Source of the DNA: JAGPUQ01 sp041594335
Lineage (GTDB): Bacteria > Pseudomonadota > Gammaproteobacteria > Pseudomonadales > Porticoccaceae
Assembly (NCBI GenBank): GCA_041594335.1
Contig: JBFHML010000027.1
Span: forward strand, 1-30,820
Direction: 5' to 3'
Length of the DNA stretch: 30,820 bases
The translations under genes and the position numbers were made by a program. This document shows, piece after piece, positions 1 through 8,170 of this stretch. Position 1 is the first letter of the stretch; each line of letters opens with the position of its first letter. The notes under the pieces were generated by a model that was given only the letters and a program-made list of their open reading frames with translations, had not been told where the DNA came from and ran no database searches.

Positions 1-207
1 ACCCGGTACTCCAAACGGGGGCAATTGGCACTGTGCAGCAAACCCTCCCAACTCGCTAGGATGGCGGCGCGGGCATACAAGGGACGAGCCCCGGGATGGA
101 CACACAACAGCGGCCGGCCATGCGCCCAAAGGCGCCCCATGGCTGCGACGTCGCGCTCGCGAAATGCTTTATAAAAACTTTCATTCGCTACCCGCAACAA
201 CGATTCG

Positions 208-1479
208 TCAGCCACAGTTTCTTCCACCGAACACCCGCTGGCGGCGATCCGCAAGCCACGCCTCCATCAGCCAACGGAGTCCGTGACTGACCGCCGCTTG
301 CCGTACGCGATCACGGTCCTGGGAGAGCTGTAACCGGCGCGCCACGGCACCCTGAGCATCGGCCTTCGCCATCCATACCGTCCCTACGGGTTTGTCCGAC
401 GTGCCGCCCTCGGGCCCCGCGATCCCGGTAAAGCTCAACCCGAGATCGGCACCCAAGCGCTCGCGAACGCCCGTCGCCATTTGCAGGGCGACCACTTCGG
501 AAACCGCCCCGTGCGCCGCCAAGGCTGCCGCATCGACGCCGAGCAATTGCTCCTTGACCGAATTCGCATAGGACACGATCCCGCCCTGGAAATAGGCGGA
601 GGCACCGGCCGCATCCGTGACGAGCTTCGCCGCGAGGCCACCGGTACAGGACTCCGCCAGTGCCAACGTCAGACCGCGCTCCTGCATAAATTCCGCAAAC
701 AGCTCCAGCGCCGACCGTGGCGCGAAATCTAGCACGCAGTCGGCCAGCTCTCGATCGGCAAATTGGCACAATGCCGTTGCACGCGCCGGATCCGGTTGGT
801 ATAGCTTGACCTCGATCTCAGGGAAAGCCTGCCGAAAGCTGACAGGGCCCCAATCCCTAGACCAGGGCTCGAGGCGCTCGGAGAGATGGGATTCCCCCAA
901 TCCCAGAAAACGAATGAACAGATTGACACCCGGATCCTCTCGGCGTGGCGCGAGCGCATCGAGGTACGCTAACAGCATCGGCTGGAGTTCTCGCGGCGGT
1001 CCCGGTAACGCCACCAGGGTTTTGCGGATGCCATCCAACTCCAACACCAGGCTAAACCCGGGCGCCGTGCCTAGGGCATTGGGCAACACCTCGGCCCCTG
1101 CAGGAAAACACGCCTGCTTGCGGTTGTTGACGCCCGGCTCGACATTGTTACGACGAAAGAGAGCACAAATCGCCGCCCAACTCGCATCGTGGAACTGCAA
1201 TCCAACCCCCGCGACTTCAGCAGCCACTGCAGCGGTGAGATCGTCATCCGTAGGACCCAGCCCACCGCTCATGAACACATAGTCCGCGCGTGCAAGTGCG
1301 GTGCGCAAAGCAAACACCAAGTCCGCCCGACGATCGCCGGCAGTGAGCATCATCTGTACCTGAAATCCGCGCTCACCCAACACCCGGGCCAAAAAGTGAT
1401 TATTGGTATCAAATATCTCGCCGCGCAGCACCTCCTCGCCAGTACTGATCAGGCAAGCGGTCGGACCCGCCATAGTCAT
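208..1479 (-). CDS. cinA: CinA family protein (MoCF-like domain plus NMN deamidase-type C-terminal domain)
   Basis: A 423-residue protein with the full two-domain CinA layout. The N-terminal molybdopterin-binding-like domain starts with LISTGEEVLRGEIFDTN and contains SGGLGPTDDDLT near residue 72. The C-terminal CinA domain begins near residue 270 and carries the typical AESCTGG motif and FTGIAGPEGGTSDKPVGTV. Family members with this C-terminal domain hydrolyse nicotinamide mononucleotide to nicotinate mononucleotide in pyridine nucleotide salvage, and the N-terminal domain has been linked to ADP-ribose pyrophosphatase activity. The protein should be cytosolic. The ATG overlaps the stop of the upstream Nudix gene by 4 nt (ATGA), so the two are probably translationally coupled; a second ATG two codons in is an alternative start. 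Pairing with a nucleotide-cofactor hydrolase fits a housekeeping role in cofactor turnover. The family call is firm; the exact activity is inferred. Confidence 0.93.
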   Translation of the reverse strand: MTMAGPTACLISTGEEVLRGEIFDTNNHFLARVLGERGFQVQMMLTAGDRRADLVFALRTALARADYVFMSGGLGPTDDDLTAAVAAEVAGVGLQFHDASWAAICALFRRNNVEPGVNNRKQACFPAGAEVLPNALGTAPGFSLVLELDGIRKTLVALPGPPRELQPMLLAYLDALAPRREDPGVNLFIRFLGLGESHLSERLEPWSRDWGPVSFRQAFPEIEVKLYQPDPARATALCQFADRELADCVLDFAPRSALELFAEFMQERGLTLALAESCTGGLAAKLVTDAAGASAYFQGGIVSYANSVKEQLLGVDAAALAAHGAVSEVVALQMATGVRERLGADLGLSFTGIAGPEGGTSDKPVGTVWMAKADAQGAVARRLQLSQDRDRVRQAAVSHGLRWLMEAWLADRRQRVFGGRNCG

Positions 1480-2090
1480 CGGCGCCCCCCCCTAGCCGAC
1501 ACCATTACGGGCCGAACCAACTCGAAGAAGCTGTCGAGCACGCTCAACGTCAATCCCCAGATCACATGGTGGTTAAAACGAATACCGGGGAAAATCGAGG
1601 GCACACCACCGATGGGATATTCCAACTCGGTGGCAGCGTGGTCGGCGCGCAAATGCCCCAAAGGCACCCAGAACACCTCCGCGACTTCCCGAATTTCACG
1701 AACAACCGCCTGCTGCTGGGCCCCGTGTCCCATGTAGTACACGAAGGGGGAGAGCGTCAGCTCGGCCCGAGGGCGGGCCACCGCGCGCCTGGGCAAAGCA
1801 CCGACCCGATGCTCCCTGTGCAACCGTAGACCCACCTCCTCCCAGGTCTCCCGCTCGGCCACGCTCATGGCATCGGCATCGTTCGGATCGGCGCGGCCGC
1901 CGGGAAACGCCACTTGACCAGACCAGGGGTCACCGTCACGCTCGGCACGGCGGATGAAACACACTTCCAGCTCCGCCGCCCCCTCAGCCAGGATCATCGC
2001 CACCGCAGCCTGAGAAGGCACCGGCTCGAACACGGCTGCCCGCTCGCGATTACGCTGCAAAGCACTGCGAATCTGGTCGATGCTCAACAT
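1476..2090 (-). CDS. Nudix hydrolase, probable CoA pyrophosphatase (NudL-like)
   Basis: A 204-residue Nudix protein. The sequence SGQVAFPGGRADPNDAD (residues 57-73) followed by REtwEEVGL (residues 80-88) is the form of the Nudix box seen in the CoA-pyrophosphatase (UPF0035/NudL) branch, where GQVAFPGG precedes the metal-binding REXXEE. Such enzymes split CoA or acyl-CoA into phosphopantetheine and 3',5'-ADP. I chose the ATG at 2090 because the protein then starts MLSIDQIRSAL, as family members do, and a GGAG lies about 11 nt upstream; an in-frame TTG at 2114 would add eight residues. The stop overlaps the cinA start. Three CoA-transferases and an acyl-CoA ligase in the window fit a CoA-turnover context, but that link is inferred. 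Substrate not proven. Confidence 0.88.
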   Translation of the reverse strand: MLSIDQIRSALQRNRERAAVFEPVPSQAAVAMILAEGAAELEVCFIRRAERDGDPWSGQVAFPGGRADPNDADAMSVAERETWEEVGLRLHREHRVGALPRRAVARPRAELTLSPFVYYMGHGAQQQAVVREIREVAEVFWVPLGHLRADHAATELEYPIGGVPSIFPGIRFNHHVIWGLTLSVLDSFFELVRPVMVSARGGRR

Positions 2091-2196
2091 CGGGACGAGG
2101 TCTCCGGGAAACAAGACTAGCGCGACGTCGATGCCGCAGGCTGCAAATCAACCCCATGGTAGCGCCAGGCACGCCGCCGGGCCAAGGCAATCGCCC

Positions 2197-3417
2197 TTAC
2201 CGGGCGAGAACCCCACGCTCTAGCAACCGGTCAATGCCCTGGGCATCGTAACCGGCTTCGCCCAGGATTTCGGCGCCCTGAGCACCGAGCTCCGGACCCA
2301 GCCGGGCGGCCACCTTGGGCGCATCGCGAAGCCAGAAGGGGCTGTTGACCACCCGGCGGCGGCCATGGGAGTGGCCTTCGACTTCGATCAACATGTCGTT
2401 GAGGAGGGCCTGGGGATCATCGATCACCTCTTCCATGGTCGCCACCAAACTGAAGGTCACGCCCTGAGCGGCCAATCGTGGGCTCCATTCCGCGTAGGTG
2501 TAGGTTCTGAAGACCTCATCGAGAATTCCGGCTAGGGCTTGCGCGTTCGCGTGACGGGCATCCTTCTCCATGAACCTCGGATCCTCCATTAGGTCCGGGC
2601 GTTCGATCGCGGTGGTAAACGCGGGCCAATTCTTCTCCTCCTGCAGCACGATGATCGACAGCCAGCGATCGTCTCGGGTGCGATATTGATTGAGCAACGC
2701 ATTGCGCGGCATCACCCGGCTCGACCGTTGAAAGGGCGCAGTCCCGGCTAACACCCCCGCCAGCATGGCCGACGCGGCCCACAGTCCATTCGCCATCAAA
2801 CTCGTCGACACCTTGGTACCCAATCCGGTGCGCTCACGACGGTAGAGCGCCGTCATGATTCCCGCAAACATGGTCATGGCGCTGGGGTGATCCCCCATGG
2901 CCGCCGCCGGTAGTGCCGGGTCCGCTTCCGCCGTGCGCACCACATCCATGAGTCCCGTCCGCGCCCAATAGGCGTTGCCGTCGAAGCCCGGCTTGTCGGC
3001 ATCTGGACCCTGCTCGCCATAACCCGTGATCTGACCGTAAATCAGGCGCGGGTTCTCGACATGCAAGTCCTCGTAAGTGATCTGCAGTTTGGCCAGTACG
3101 CGGGGCGGGAAATTGGTAACCAGCACGTCCGCGCTGCGGACCAGGGCGCGCAGCGCCTCGCGCCCCTCTGGGTCTTTTAGATCCAGGGCGATGCTGCGTT
3201 TGTTCCGATTATCCTGTTGCCACATGTACGCGAAGTCGAGCGGCATAAAAGGCGGCGAATTGTGGGCATGGCGGAAGGGGTCGCCCAGCCCCGGGGCTTC
3301 GACCTTGATGACATCGGCGCCGAAGTCGGCCATCACCGCCGTGCTTCCGGGTCCGAAGACAAAAGTCGCCAGTTCAATTACTCTGAGGCCGGCCAGCAAG
3401 GGTTGCTGCATTGTCAT
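2197..3417 (-). CDS. CaiB/BaiF class III CoA-transferase (copy 1)
   Basis: A 406-residue class III CoA-transferase. The N-terminus LLAGLRVIELATFVFGPG and ADFGADVIKVE (residues 30-40) are typical, as are the NRNKRSIALDLKDPEG block near residue 70 and GYGEQGP near residue 132. The Asp in AAMGDHPSAM (about residue 176) sits where the family has the catalytic aspartate that forms the enzyme-CoA anhydride. These enzymes move CoA between carboxylic acids (formyl-, carnitinyl-, succinyl- or bile-acid-CoA types); the substrate cannot be read from the sequence. AGGAG lies 8 nt before the ATG, supporting this start. Compared with the other two copies here it is clearly more divergent (GPGST rather than AGPxxxR near the start, GDHPSA rather than GDxTTG). 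It lies between msrQ and the Nudix gene on the same strand. Confidence 0.93.
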   Translation of the reverse strand: MTMQQPLLAGLRVIELATFVFGPGSTAVMADFGADVIKVEAPGLGDPFRHAHNSPPFMPLDFAYMWQQDNRNKRSIALDLKDPEGREALRALVRSADVLVTNFPPRVLAKLQITYEDLHVENPRLIYGQITGYGEQGPDADKPGFDGNAYWARTGLMDVVRTAEADPALPAAAMGDHPSAMTMFAGIMTALYRRERTGLGTKVSTSLMANGLWAASAMLAGVLAGTAPFQRSSRVMPRNALLNQYRTRDDRWLSIIVLQEEKNWPAFTTAIERPDLMEDPRFMEKDARHANAQALAGILDEVFRTYTYAEWSPRLAAQGVTFSLVATMEEVIDDPQALLNDMLIEVEGHSHGRRRVVNSPFWLRDAPKVAARLGPELGAQGAEILGEAGYDAQGIDRLLERGVLAR

Positions 3418-3533
3418 GGAAAGCGCTCCTGGTTATTTGTGTTATCGCTCCCGGGATCATACCGGCGTAGCGCGGATCCGGGCAGAGACACCGAACGCGT
3501 CGTGACCAGGGTTCCAACTGTGGCGGCGGTCTC

Positions 3534-4121
3534 TCACCGGTGACCGAGGTCTCGGAAGCACCGCAGCCAGAGCAGAAGCATCAGCACACCCAGATAGACC
3601 AACGGCTCCCGCGCATCCGCCTTCACCAGCCACAGAAAGTGCAAAGCGCCGAGCAGCGCCGCGGGATAGACGAGGCGGTGCAGCGACCGCCAACGCCTGC
3701 CGAGTCGGTGCTGCCAACCGCGGGTGGACGTGAGCGCCAGCGGCACCAACAACAACCAGGCTGCGAAACCCAGGCTAATGTAAGCGCGTTCGCGGAGATC
3801 CTCCGCGAACAGACGCGCCGACCATTCCAAATCGAAGGTCAGATAAATCGCGAAATGCAGGCAAACCCACGCGAAGGCCCAGAGACCGAGCAACCGGCGC
3901 ACCCGCAGCAGCTCGGCGCGCCTACCCCAGCGCCGCAGCGGGGTAAGCGCCAGGGTGGCAAGCAATAGGCGCAGTGCCCAATCCCCGCTGTAGTGTTCGA
4001 GGAACTCGACAGGATTGGGCCCCAGTCGACCGTCGACTACCCGCCAAACGAGCCACAACAACGGACCGCCAGCGAGCAACCAGACAGCCAACCGCCAGGC
4101 CGTCAGCCCCGTACTTTGCAC
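3534..4121 (-). CDS. msrQ: MsrQ, haem-binding membrane subunit of the MsrPQ methionine sulfoxide reductase
   Basis: A 195-residue multi-helix membrane protein of the ferric reductase-like/YedZ family. It carries PVEFLEHYSGDWALRLLL, then LTPLRRW, a His in WVCLHFAIYL, and a paired-His region SLHRLVYPAALLGALHFLW, as expected for the haem-coordinating helices. MsrQ passes electrons from the cytoplasmic side through b-type haem to periplasmic MsrP. I placed the start at the GTG at 4121, one base after the msrP stop (TGAG-GTG). An ATG at 4181 would overlap msrP by 59 nt and add a non-membrane N-terminus that does not look like MsrQ. The end-to-end arrangement with msrP fixes the assignment. A 10-nt palindrome (TCACCGGTGA) sits at the stop codon. 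Confidence 0.93.
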   Translation of the reverse strand: MQSTGLTAWRLAVWLLAGGPLLWLVWRVVDGRLGPNPVEFLEHYSGDWALRLLLATLALTPLRRWGRRAELLRVRRLLGLWAFAWVCLHFAIYLTFDLEWSARLFAEDLRERAYISLGFAAWLLLVPLALTSTRGWQHRLGRRWRSLHRLVYPAALLGALHFLWLVKADAREPLVYLGVLMLLLWLRCFRDLGHR

Positions 4122-4122
4122 C

Positions 4123-5058
4123 TCAGTAATACCGCGACAGATCCATCCCGGTATAGAGGGAAGCGACCTCTGGATAACCATTGAACATCAAGGTATCTCG
4201 CTTCCAGAGTTCACCCAAGCGCCGCTCGCGGCGCTGTGACCAGCGCGGATGGTCGACCGCGGGATTGACGTTCGCGAAGAACCCATATTCGCGCGGCGCC
4301 TGGGTTTGCCAGGTGGTGGCCGGCTGGCGCTCGGTAAAACGGATCGCAACGATCGACTTGATGCTCTTGAAACCGTATTTCCACGGCAGCGTCAGGCGCA
4401 GCGGCGCGCCATTCTGATTAGGCAATACCCGACCGTACATGCCCACCGAAAGAAAGGCCAGCGGATGCATGGCCTCGTCGATGCGCAACCCTTCGCGATA
4501 GGGCCAGTCGAGCACACCAGAGCGCGTCAGCGGCATCTGCTCGGGATCGTATCGGGTCTCGAAGGCCACATACTTGGCGTTGCCCGTGGGCTGAAAACGC
4601 TGCAGGAAACGGCCCAGCGGAAAGCCGATCCAGGGCACCACGATGCTCCAGGCCTCGACACAACGGTGGCGATAGATACGCTCTTCCAGCCCGGTGAGCA
4701 GCTCGTCGATATCGACCGTGCCAGGCGCCGCACACGCGCCCTCGATGCGCACCGTCCAGGGTCGGGTGCGCAGGGTATGGGCATTGCGCGCAGGGTCGCT
4801 CTTGCCGGCACCAAATTCGTAATAGTTATTGTAGGTGCTGACCGTTTCATACTCGGTCAAGGCCTCGCCGCCCGCCCACTCGCGGCGGCGATCTACCACC
4901 AGCCCGGCCGGTCGGGCCGCGCGGCCCAACCCTGGCACCGCCAACGCCATGCCGGCCGCACCCAAACCTGCGAGCAAGCGTCGTCGATCGCGATAAATCG
5001 CTTCCGGAGTGACGTCGGCTTCACGGAGGCGGCTCGACACTCGGCTGCGGATCAACAT
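4123..5058 (-). CDS. msrP: MsrP, periplasmic molybdopterin-dependent protein-methionine-sulfoxide reductase catalytic subunit
   Basis: A 311-residue protein with the sulfite-oxidase-type molybdopterin fold. A twin-arginine (Tat) signal is visible as RDRRRLLAGLGAAG (residues 23-36), preceded by the DVTPEAIY segment usual in MsrP. The mature part has VSTYNNYYEFG and the conserved Cys133 in RHRCVEAWSIVVPW, the cysteine expected to ligate molybdenum, followed by MPLTRSGVLDWPY. The enzyme repairs oxidised methionine residues in periplasmic proteins. A strong GGGGGAGG stands 3 nt before the ATG. msrQ follows after a single base, so the two form an operon. The gene diverges from the CoA-transferase starting at 5238. 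Motifs, length and partner all agree. Confidence 0.96.
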   Translation of the reverse strand: MLIRSRVSSRLREADVTPEAIYRDRRRLLAGLGAAGMALAVPGLGRAARPAGLVVDRRREWAGGEALTEYETVSTYNNYYEFGAGKSDPARNAHTLRTRPWTVRIEGACAAPGTVDIDELLTGLEERIYRHRCVEAWSIVVPWIGFPLGRFLQRFQPTGNAKYVAFETRYDPEQMPLTRSGVLDWPYREGLRIDEAMHPLAFLSVGMYGRVLPNQNGAPLRLTLPWKYGFKSIKSIVAIRFTERQPATTWQTQAPREYGFFANVNPAVDHPRWSQRRERRLGELWKRDTLMFNGYPEVASLYTGMDLSRYY

Positions 5059-5175
5059 GGGCCTCCCCCGAAGTTGCTATCCCCTTAAGACCGCAACAGC
5101 CCCGGGCAATTCCCTACCGCCCGAGCCACGGCAACCGGTCTCCATCACTGCGAAGGTTCCGGTCGCGGACCTGTC

Positions 5176-5204
5176 TTGCAATTGGCGAGCGTGCCTGATA
5201 TGGC
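5176..5204 (+). promoter_or_regulatory. candidate sigma70-type promoter for the CoA-transferase/ligase operon
   Basis: TTGCAA (5176-5181) and TATGGC (5199-5204) are separated by 17 nt, and a TG one base before the -10 makes an extended -10 element. Transcription would begin about 25 nt before the GTG at 5238. The box matches are only partial, so this is a suggestion based on position and spacing in the divergent msrP/CoA-transferase gap. Confidence 0.33.
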
Positions 5205-5237
5205 TTGGCGTGGCTCCCGAAAATCAGGATAACAACC

Positions 5238-6473
5238 GTGGCAGCACAACACATCATGACCGGCTACCGGGTGCTCGACTTCACCCAAGTGGTGGCCGGC
5301 CCGACCGCCACCCGCCTCCTCGCGGAAATGGGTGCGGAAGTTATCAAAGTCGAACTCGCGCCGATCGGTGACATGACCCGCATCCTCCCCGTCATTAAGC
5401 ACGGTCGAAGCTCGTATTTCCTGCAGCAAAATCGCGGTAAGAAGAGTCTGTGCCTCGACGTGCGTAAACCCGAGGCACGGACTATCCTCGAAGGCTTGGT
5501 TCGTCAGTGCGACGTACTCGTGGAGAACTATTCCGTTGGCGTCATCGATCGGATGGGACTGTCCTGGGAGCGGGTCCATGAGCTCAATCCGCGCCTGGTG
5601 ATGTGTTCGATCTCCGGGTTTGGCCAAAGTGGACCGCTCGCGGCGAAACCCGGGTACGACCCCGTCGCCGCAGCCTACGCAGGGGTACTGGATTTGATCG
5701 GTTATCCCGATGGCCACCCGCTATTTCCCCAACTCGCGCTCGGTGACGGCACCACGGGCGTCCACGCCCTAGCCGCGATCAGCACCGCCTTACTCCACCG
5801 CGAACGCAGTGGTGTGGGCCAATTTCTCGATATCTCGCTGCTCGACTCGTACTTTCATCTGCATGACGTCGCCGTGCACAGCTACAGCGCCTCCGCCGGC
5901 GCGTTTCAGCCCAAACGCTCGGGCCACCATCATTGTGTGCTGCATCCGCTGGGCATCTACCGGGGGCGGGATGAAGATGAGTTCTATATTCTGGTAGTGC
6001 CACCGCTGCGCTTTGCGGCTTTCTGCGAACTCATCGATCGCCCCGAGTTGGCCAAAGACCCCCGCTTTGCCACCAACGAGGCCCGGATGGCACATCACGC
6101 TCTCCTGGTAGAGATCATCGAAGATTGGTTGCGCAGCCAGCCCAGCCGCGCGGCCATCCTGGCCAAGATGGAGGAAGCCCGGTTCGCGATTGCCCCCGTG
6201 TTATCGGTGCCGGATGCCATGCGCCACCCGCACATGATCGAACGGCGCCTGGTCCGCAGGGTATCCGACCGCTGCTTTGGCGAAATCGAGATCCCCGGCA
6301 TGCCGCTGCGCTTTTCCGCCTTCCCTGAGGAGCTCGACCTCGAAGCGCCCTATTTGGGCGAGCATAATCGCAGTTTGCTCGGCACGCTTCTGAGCATGGA
6401 CGATGCGACGATCAGCGCTTTGGAAACCTCCGGCGTGCTACGGGCGCAATTGCCGGAGCCGACGGCTGCCTGA
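5238..6473 (+). CDS. CaiB/BaiF class III CoA-transferase (copy 2)
   Basis: A 411-residue class III CoA-transferase. RVLDFTQVVAGPTATRLLAE, MGAEVIKVELAP and QQNRGKKSLCLDVRKPEA are family hallmarks. The catalytic Asp is expected at residue 170 in ALGDGTTGVHALAAI. The GTG start at 5238 has CAGGA 7-8 nt upstream; with it, residues 1-170 align without a gap to the copy at 17496, including the catalytic Asp at residue 170 in both, which supports the choice over the ATG at 5205 or the internal ATG at 5256. The acyl-CoA ligase follows after 57 nt, so the two probably act on the same acid: the ligase makes the CoA ester with ATP, and the transferase moves CoA between acids without ATP. The substrate is unknown. 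Confidence 0.94.
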   Translation: MAAQHIMTGYRVLDFTQVVAGPTATRLLAEMGAEVIKVELAPIGDMTRILPVIKHGRSSYFLQQNRGKKSLCLDVRKPEARTILEGLVRQCDVLVENYSVGVIDRMGLSWERVHELNPRLVMCSISGFGQSGPLAAKPGYDPVAAAYAGVLDLIGYPDGHPLFPQLALGDGTTGVHALAAISTALLHRERSGVGQFLDISLLDSYFHLHDVAVHSYSASAGAFQPKRSGHHHCVLHPLGIYRGRDEDEFYILVVPPLRFAAFCELIDRPELAKDPRFATNEARMAHHALLVEIIEDWLRSQPSRAAILAKMEEARFAIAPVLSVPDAMRHPHMIERRLVRRVSDRCFGEIEIPGMPLRFSAFPEELDLEAPYLGEHNRSLLGTLLSMDDATISALETSGVLRAQLPEPTAA

Positions 6474-6530
6474 ACGCGCTGGCACCCTTCCCCAACCGGA
6501 CAACAATAAACTCACAAGGAGCACCGACCG

Positions 6531-8084
6531 ATGTATCCAGGCACCTGGGCTCAAGGCAGCCCCGACAAGGCTGCAGCCATCCACGCCGCCACGGGAGAAC
6601 AACTGAGTTATGCTGCGCTCAATGATCGCTCCAACCAGCTCGCGCAATTGTTGTGGGCGCGCGGACTGCGTCCCGGCGATCACCTCGCGATCTTCATGGA
6701 GAACAATCTTCGTTATTTCGAGGTGATCTGGGCCGCCCTCCGCTCGGGTCTCTATCTCACCACCATCAACCGCTATCTGACCGGAGAGGAAGCGGGCTAT
6801 ATCCTCGACAACTGCGACGCCCAGGCCGTAGTCGTCTCCCAACGCCTCGCCGAACCGGCGACAGTCTTACCGGAGCACGCACCGCGTTGCCATAGCTGGC
6901 TGATGACCGACGGCTGTGCGCCCGGCTACGAGTCCTATGAGCAAGCCATCGCAGCCTACCCTCCCAAACCTCTGGAAAACGAGCCGGCGGGTCAGTTCAT
7001 GCTCTATAGCTCAGGCACCACGGGCCGGCCCAAGGGTATCCTGCGACCGCTGTCCGGTGTCGGCATCGCCGATGACCTGGGTCCGGTAGCCAAGCTGCAA
7101 CAGGCCCTGTGGCAGGTCACCGCGGATACCATCTACCTCTCGCCTGCCCCGCTATATCATTCCGCGCCCCTGTCGTTCTGCACCGGGATCCAGTCTCACG
7201 GCGGCACCGTGGTAATGCTGCCGCGTTTTGACGAGACCGAGGCATTGGCTGCGATCGAACGCTATCGAGTCACCCACAGTCAGTGGGTGCCGACCATGTT
7301 CACGCGGATGCTGAAGCTTCCCAAAACGGCGCGCGATCGGTTCGATCTCTCGTCGCACCAAGTCGCGATCCACGCCGCAGCCCCCTGTCCAGAAGGCATT
7401 AAGCGGCAGATGTTCGAGTGGTGGGGCCCTATACTCTATGAATACTACGGCGGCACCGAGCTCAACGGGCTCACCCACTGCACGCCGCAGGAGTGGCTCT
7501 CGCATCCCGGAACGGTGGGCAAGCCGATCCTCGGCAAACTGCACATCTGCGCCGAAGACGGTCGCGAACTGCCGCCTGGGCAGGACGGTATCGTCTATTT
7601 CGAACAACCGGTGTTGCCCTTCGAATACTACCGCGACGCCCACAAGACCCGCGACGCCCAGCATCCGGAGCATCCGAACTGGAGCGCTTTGGGCGATGTT
7701 GGCCATCTCGACGAAGCGGGCTTTCTGTATCTCACCGACAGAGCCACATTCATGATCATCTCCGGGGGGGTCAACATCTATCCCCAGGAAATCGAGGACG
7801 CCCTGGTGCTGCACCCGGCGGTCGCCGATGTCGCCGTGATCGGGGTACCAGATCCGGAAATGGGCGAAGCGGTCAAGGCCGTGGTCCAACTGATGCCAGG
7901 CACCGAACCCGGAGCTGCGCTGGCCACTGAGCTCATCGACTATGCGCGCCAACATATCGCTCACTACAAGTGTCCGCGCAGTGTCGATTTCGTCGATGAA
8001 CTGCCCAGGCTGCCCACCGGCAAACTCTACAAGCGATTGCTCAAGGATCAGTATTGGGGTAAGAGCGGCTCTCGGATCGTCTGA
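6531..8084 (+). CDS. AMP-forming acyl-CoA synthetase/ligase (ANL superfamily)
   Basis: A 517-residue adenylate-forming CoA ligase. It has the phosphate-binding loop YSSGTTGRPKGI (residues 159-170), the YEYYGGTE motif, the hinge region GDVGHLDEAGFLYLTDRATF followed by ISGGVNIYPQEIEDAL, and the C-terminal LPTGKLYKR with the catalytic lysine. It should convert a carboxylic acid, ATP and CoA to acyl-CoA, AMP and PPi. AAGGAG lies 10 nt before the ATG. It looks like the FadD/crotonobetaine-ligase side of the family rather than acetyl-CoA synthetase, but chain length and substrate class cannot be read. It sits between a CoA-transferase and a DUF1302 outer-membrane protein on the same strand. A TTTTT run just after the stop lacks an adjacent strong hairpin, so read-through into the next gene is plausible. 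Confidence 0.94.
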   Translation: MYPGTWAQGSPDKAAAIHAATGEQLSYAALNDRSNQLAQLLWARGLRPGDHLAIFMENNLRYFEVIWAALRSGLYLTTINRYLTGEEAGYILDNCDAQAVVVSQRLAEPATVLPEHAPRCHSWLMTDGCAPGYESYEQAIAAYPPKPLENEPAGQFMLYSSGTTGRPKGILRPLSGVGIADDLGPVAKLQQALWQVTADTIYLSPAPLYHSAPLSFCTGIQSHGGTVVMLPRFDETEALAAIERYRVTHSQWVPTMFTRMLKLPKTARDRFDLSSHQVAIHAAAPCPEGIKRQMFEWWGPILYEYYGGTELNGLTHCTPQEWLSHPGTVGKPILGKLHICAEDGRELPPGQDGIVYFEQPVLPFEYYRDAHKTRDAQHPEHPNWSALGDVGHLDEAGFLYLTDRATFMIISGGVNIYPQEIEDALVLHPAVADVAVIGVPDPEMGEAVKAVVQLMPGTEPGAALATELIDYARQHIAHYKCPRSVDFVDELPRLPTGKLYKRLLKDQYWGKSGSRIV

Positions 8085-8135
8085 CACGCTTTTTGCCCCC
8101 AGCTACCGGTTGCGCCACAATCCGCCGCCATCGGC

Positions 8136-8151
8136 CCGCGGCGCGCCGCGG
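8136..8151. repeat. 16-bp perfect GC palindrome upstream of the DUF1302 gene
   Basis: CCGCGGCGCGCCGCGG is a perfect inverted repeat centred between 8143 and 8144, ending 19 nt before the ATG at 8171. It could fold next to the ribosome-binding region or be a protein site, or be chance in GC-rich DNA. There is no T-run after it, so it is not a standard terminator. Confidence 0.5.
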
Positions 8152-8170
8152 ATGCAACCGGGAGAAAACG

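Noticed and set aside
96..290. Short open frame at the left edge
   Set aside because: It has no ribosome-binding site or family resemblance and overlaps the 3' end of cinA antisense. Nothing else was seen in bases 1-207.
4249..5088. 279-codon open frame on the plus strand
   Set aside because: Antisense to msrP, which has all expected motifs.
7152..8087. 311-codon open frame on the minus strand
   Set aside because: Antisense to the acyl-CoA ligase, whose motifs are complete; no family resemblance in the antisense product.
8085..8105. TTTTT run after the acyl-CoA ligase as an intrinsic terminator
   Set aside because: Only a 4-bp stem lies nearby and it is not adjacent to the T-run.
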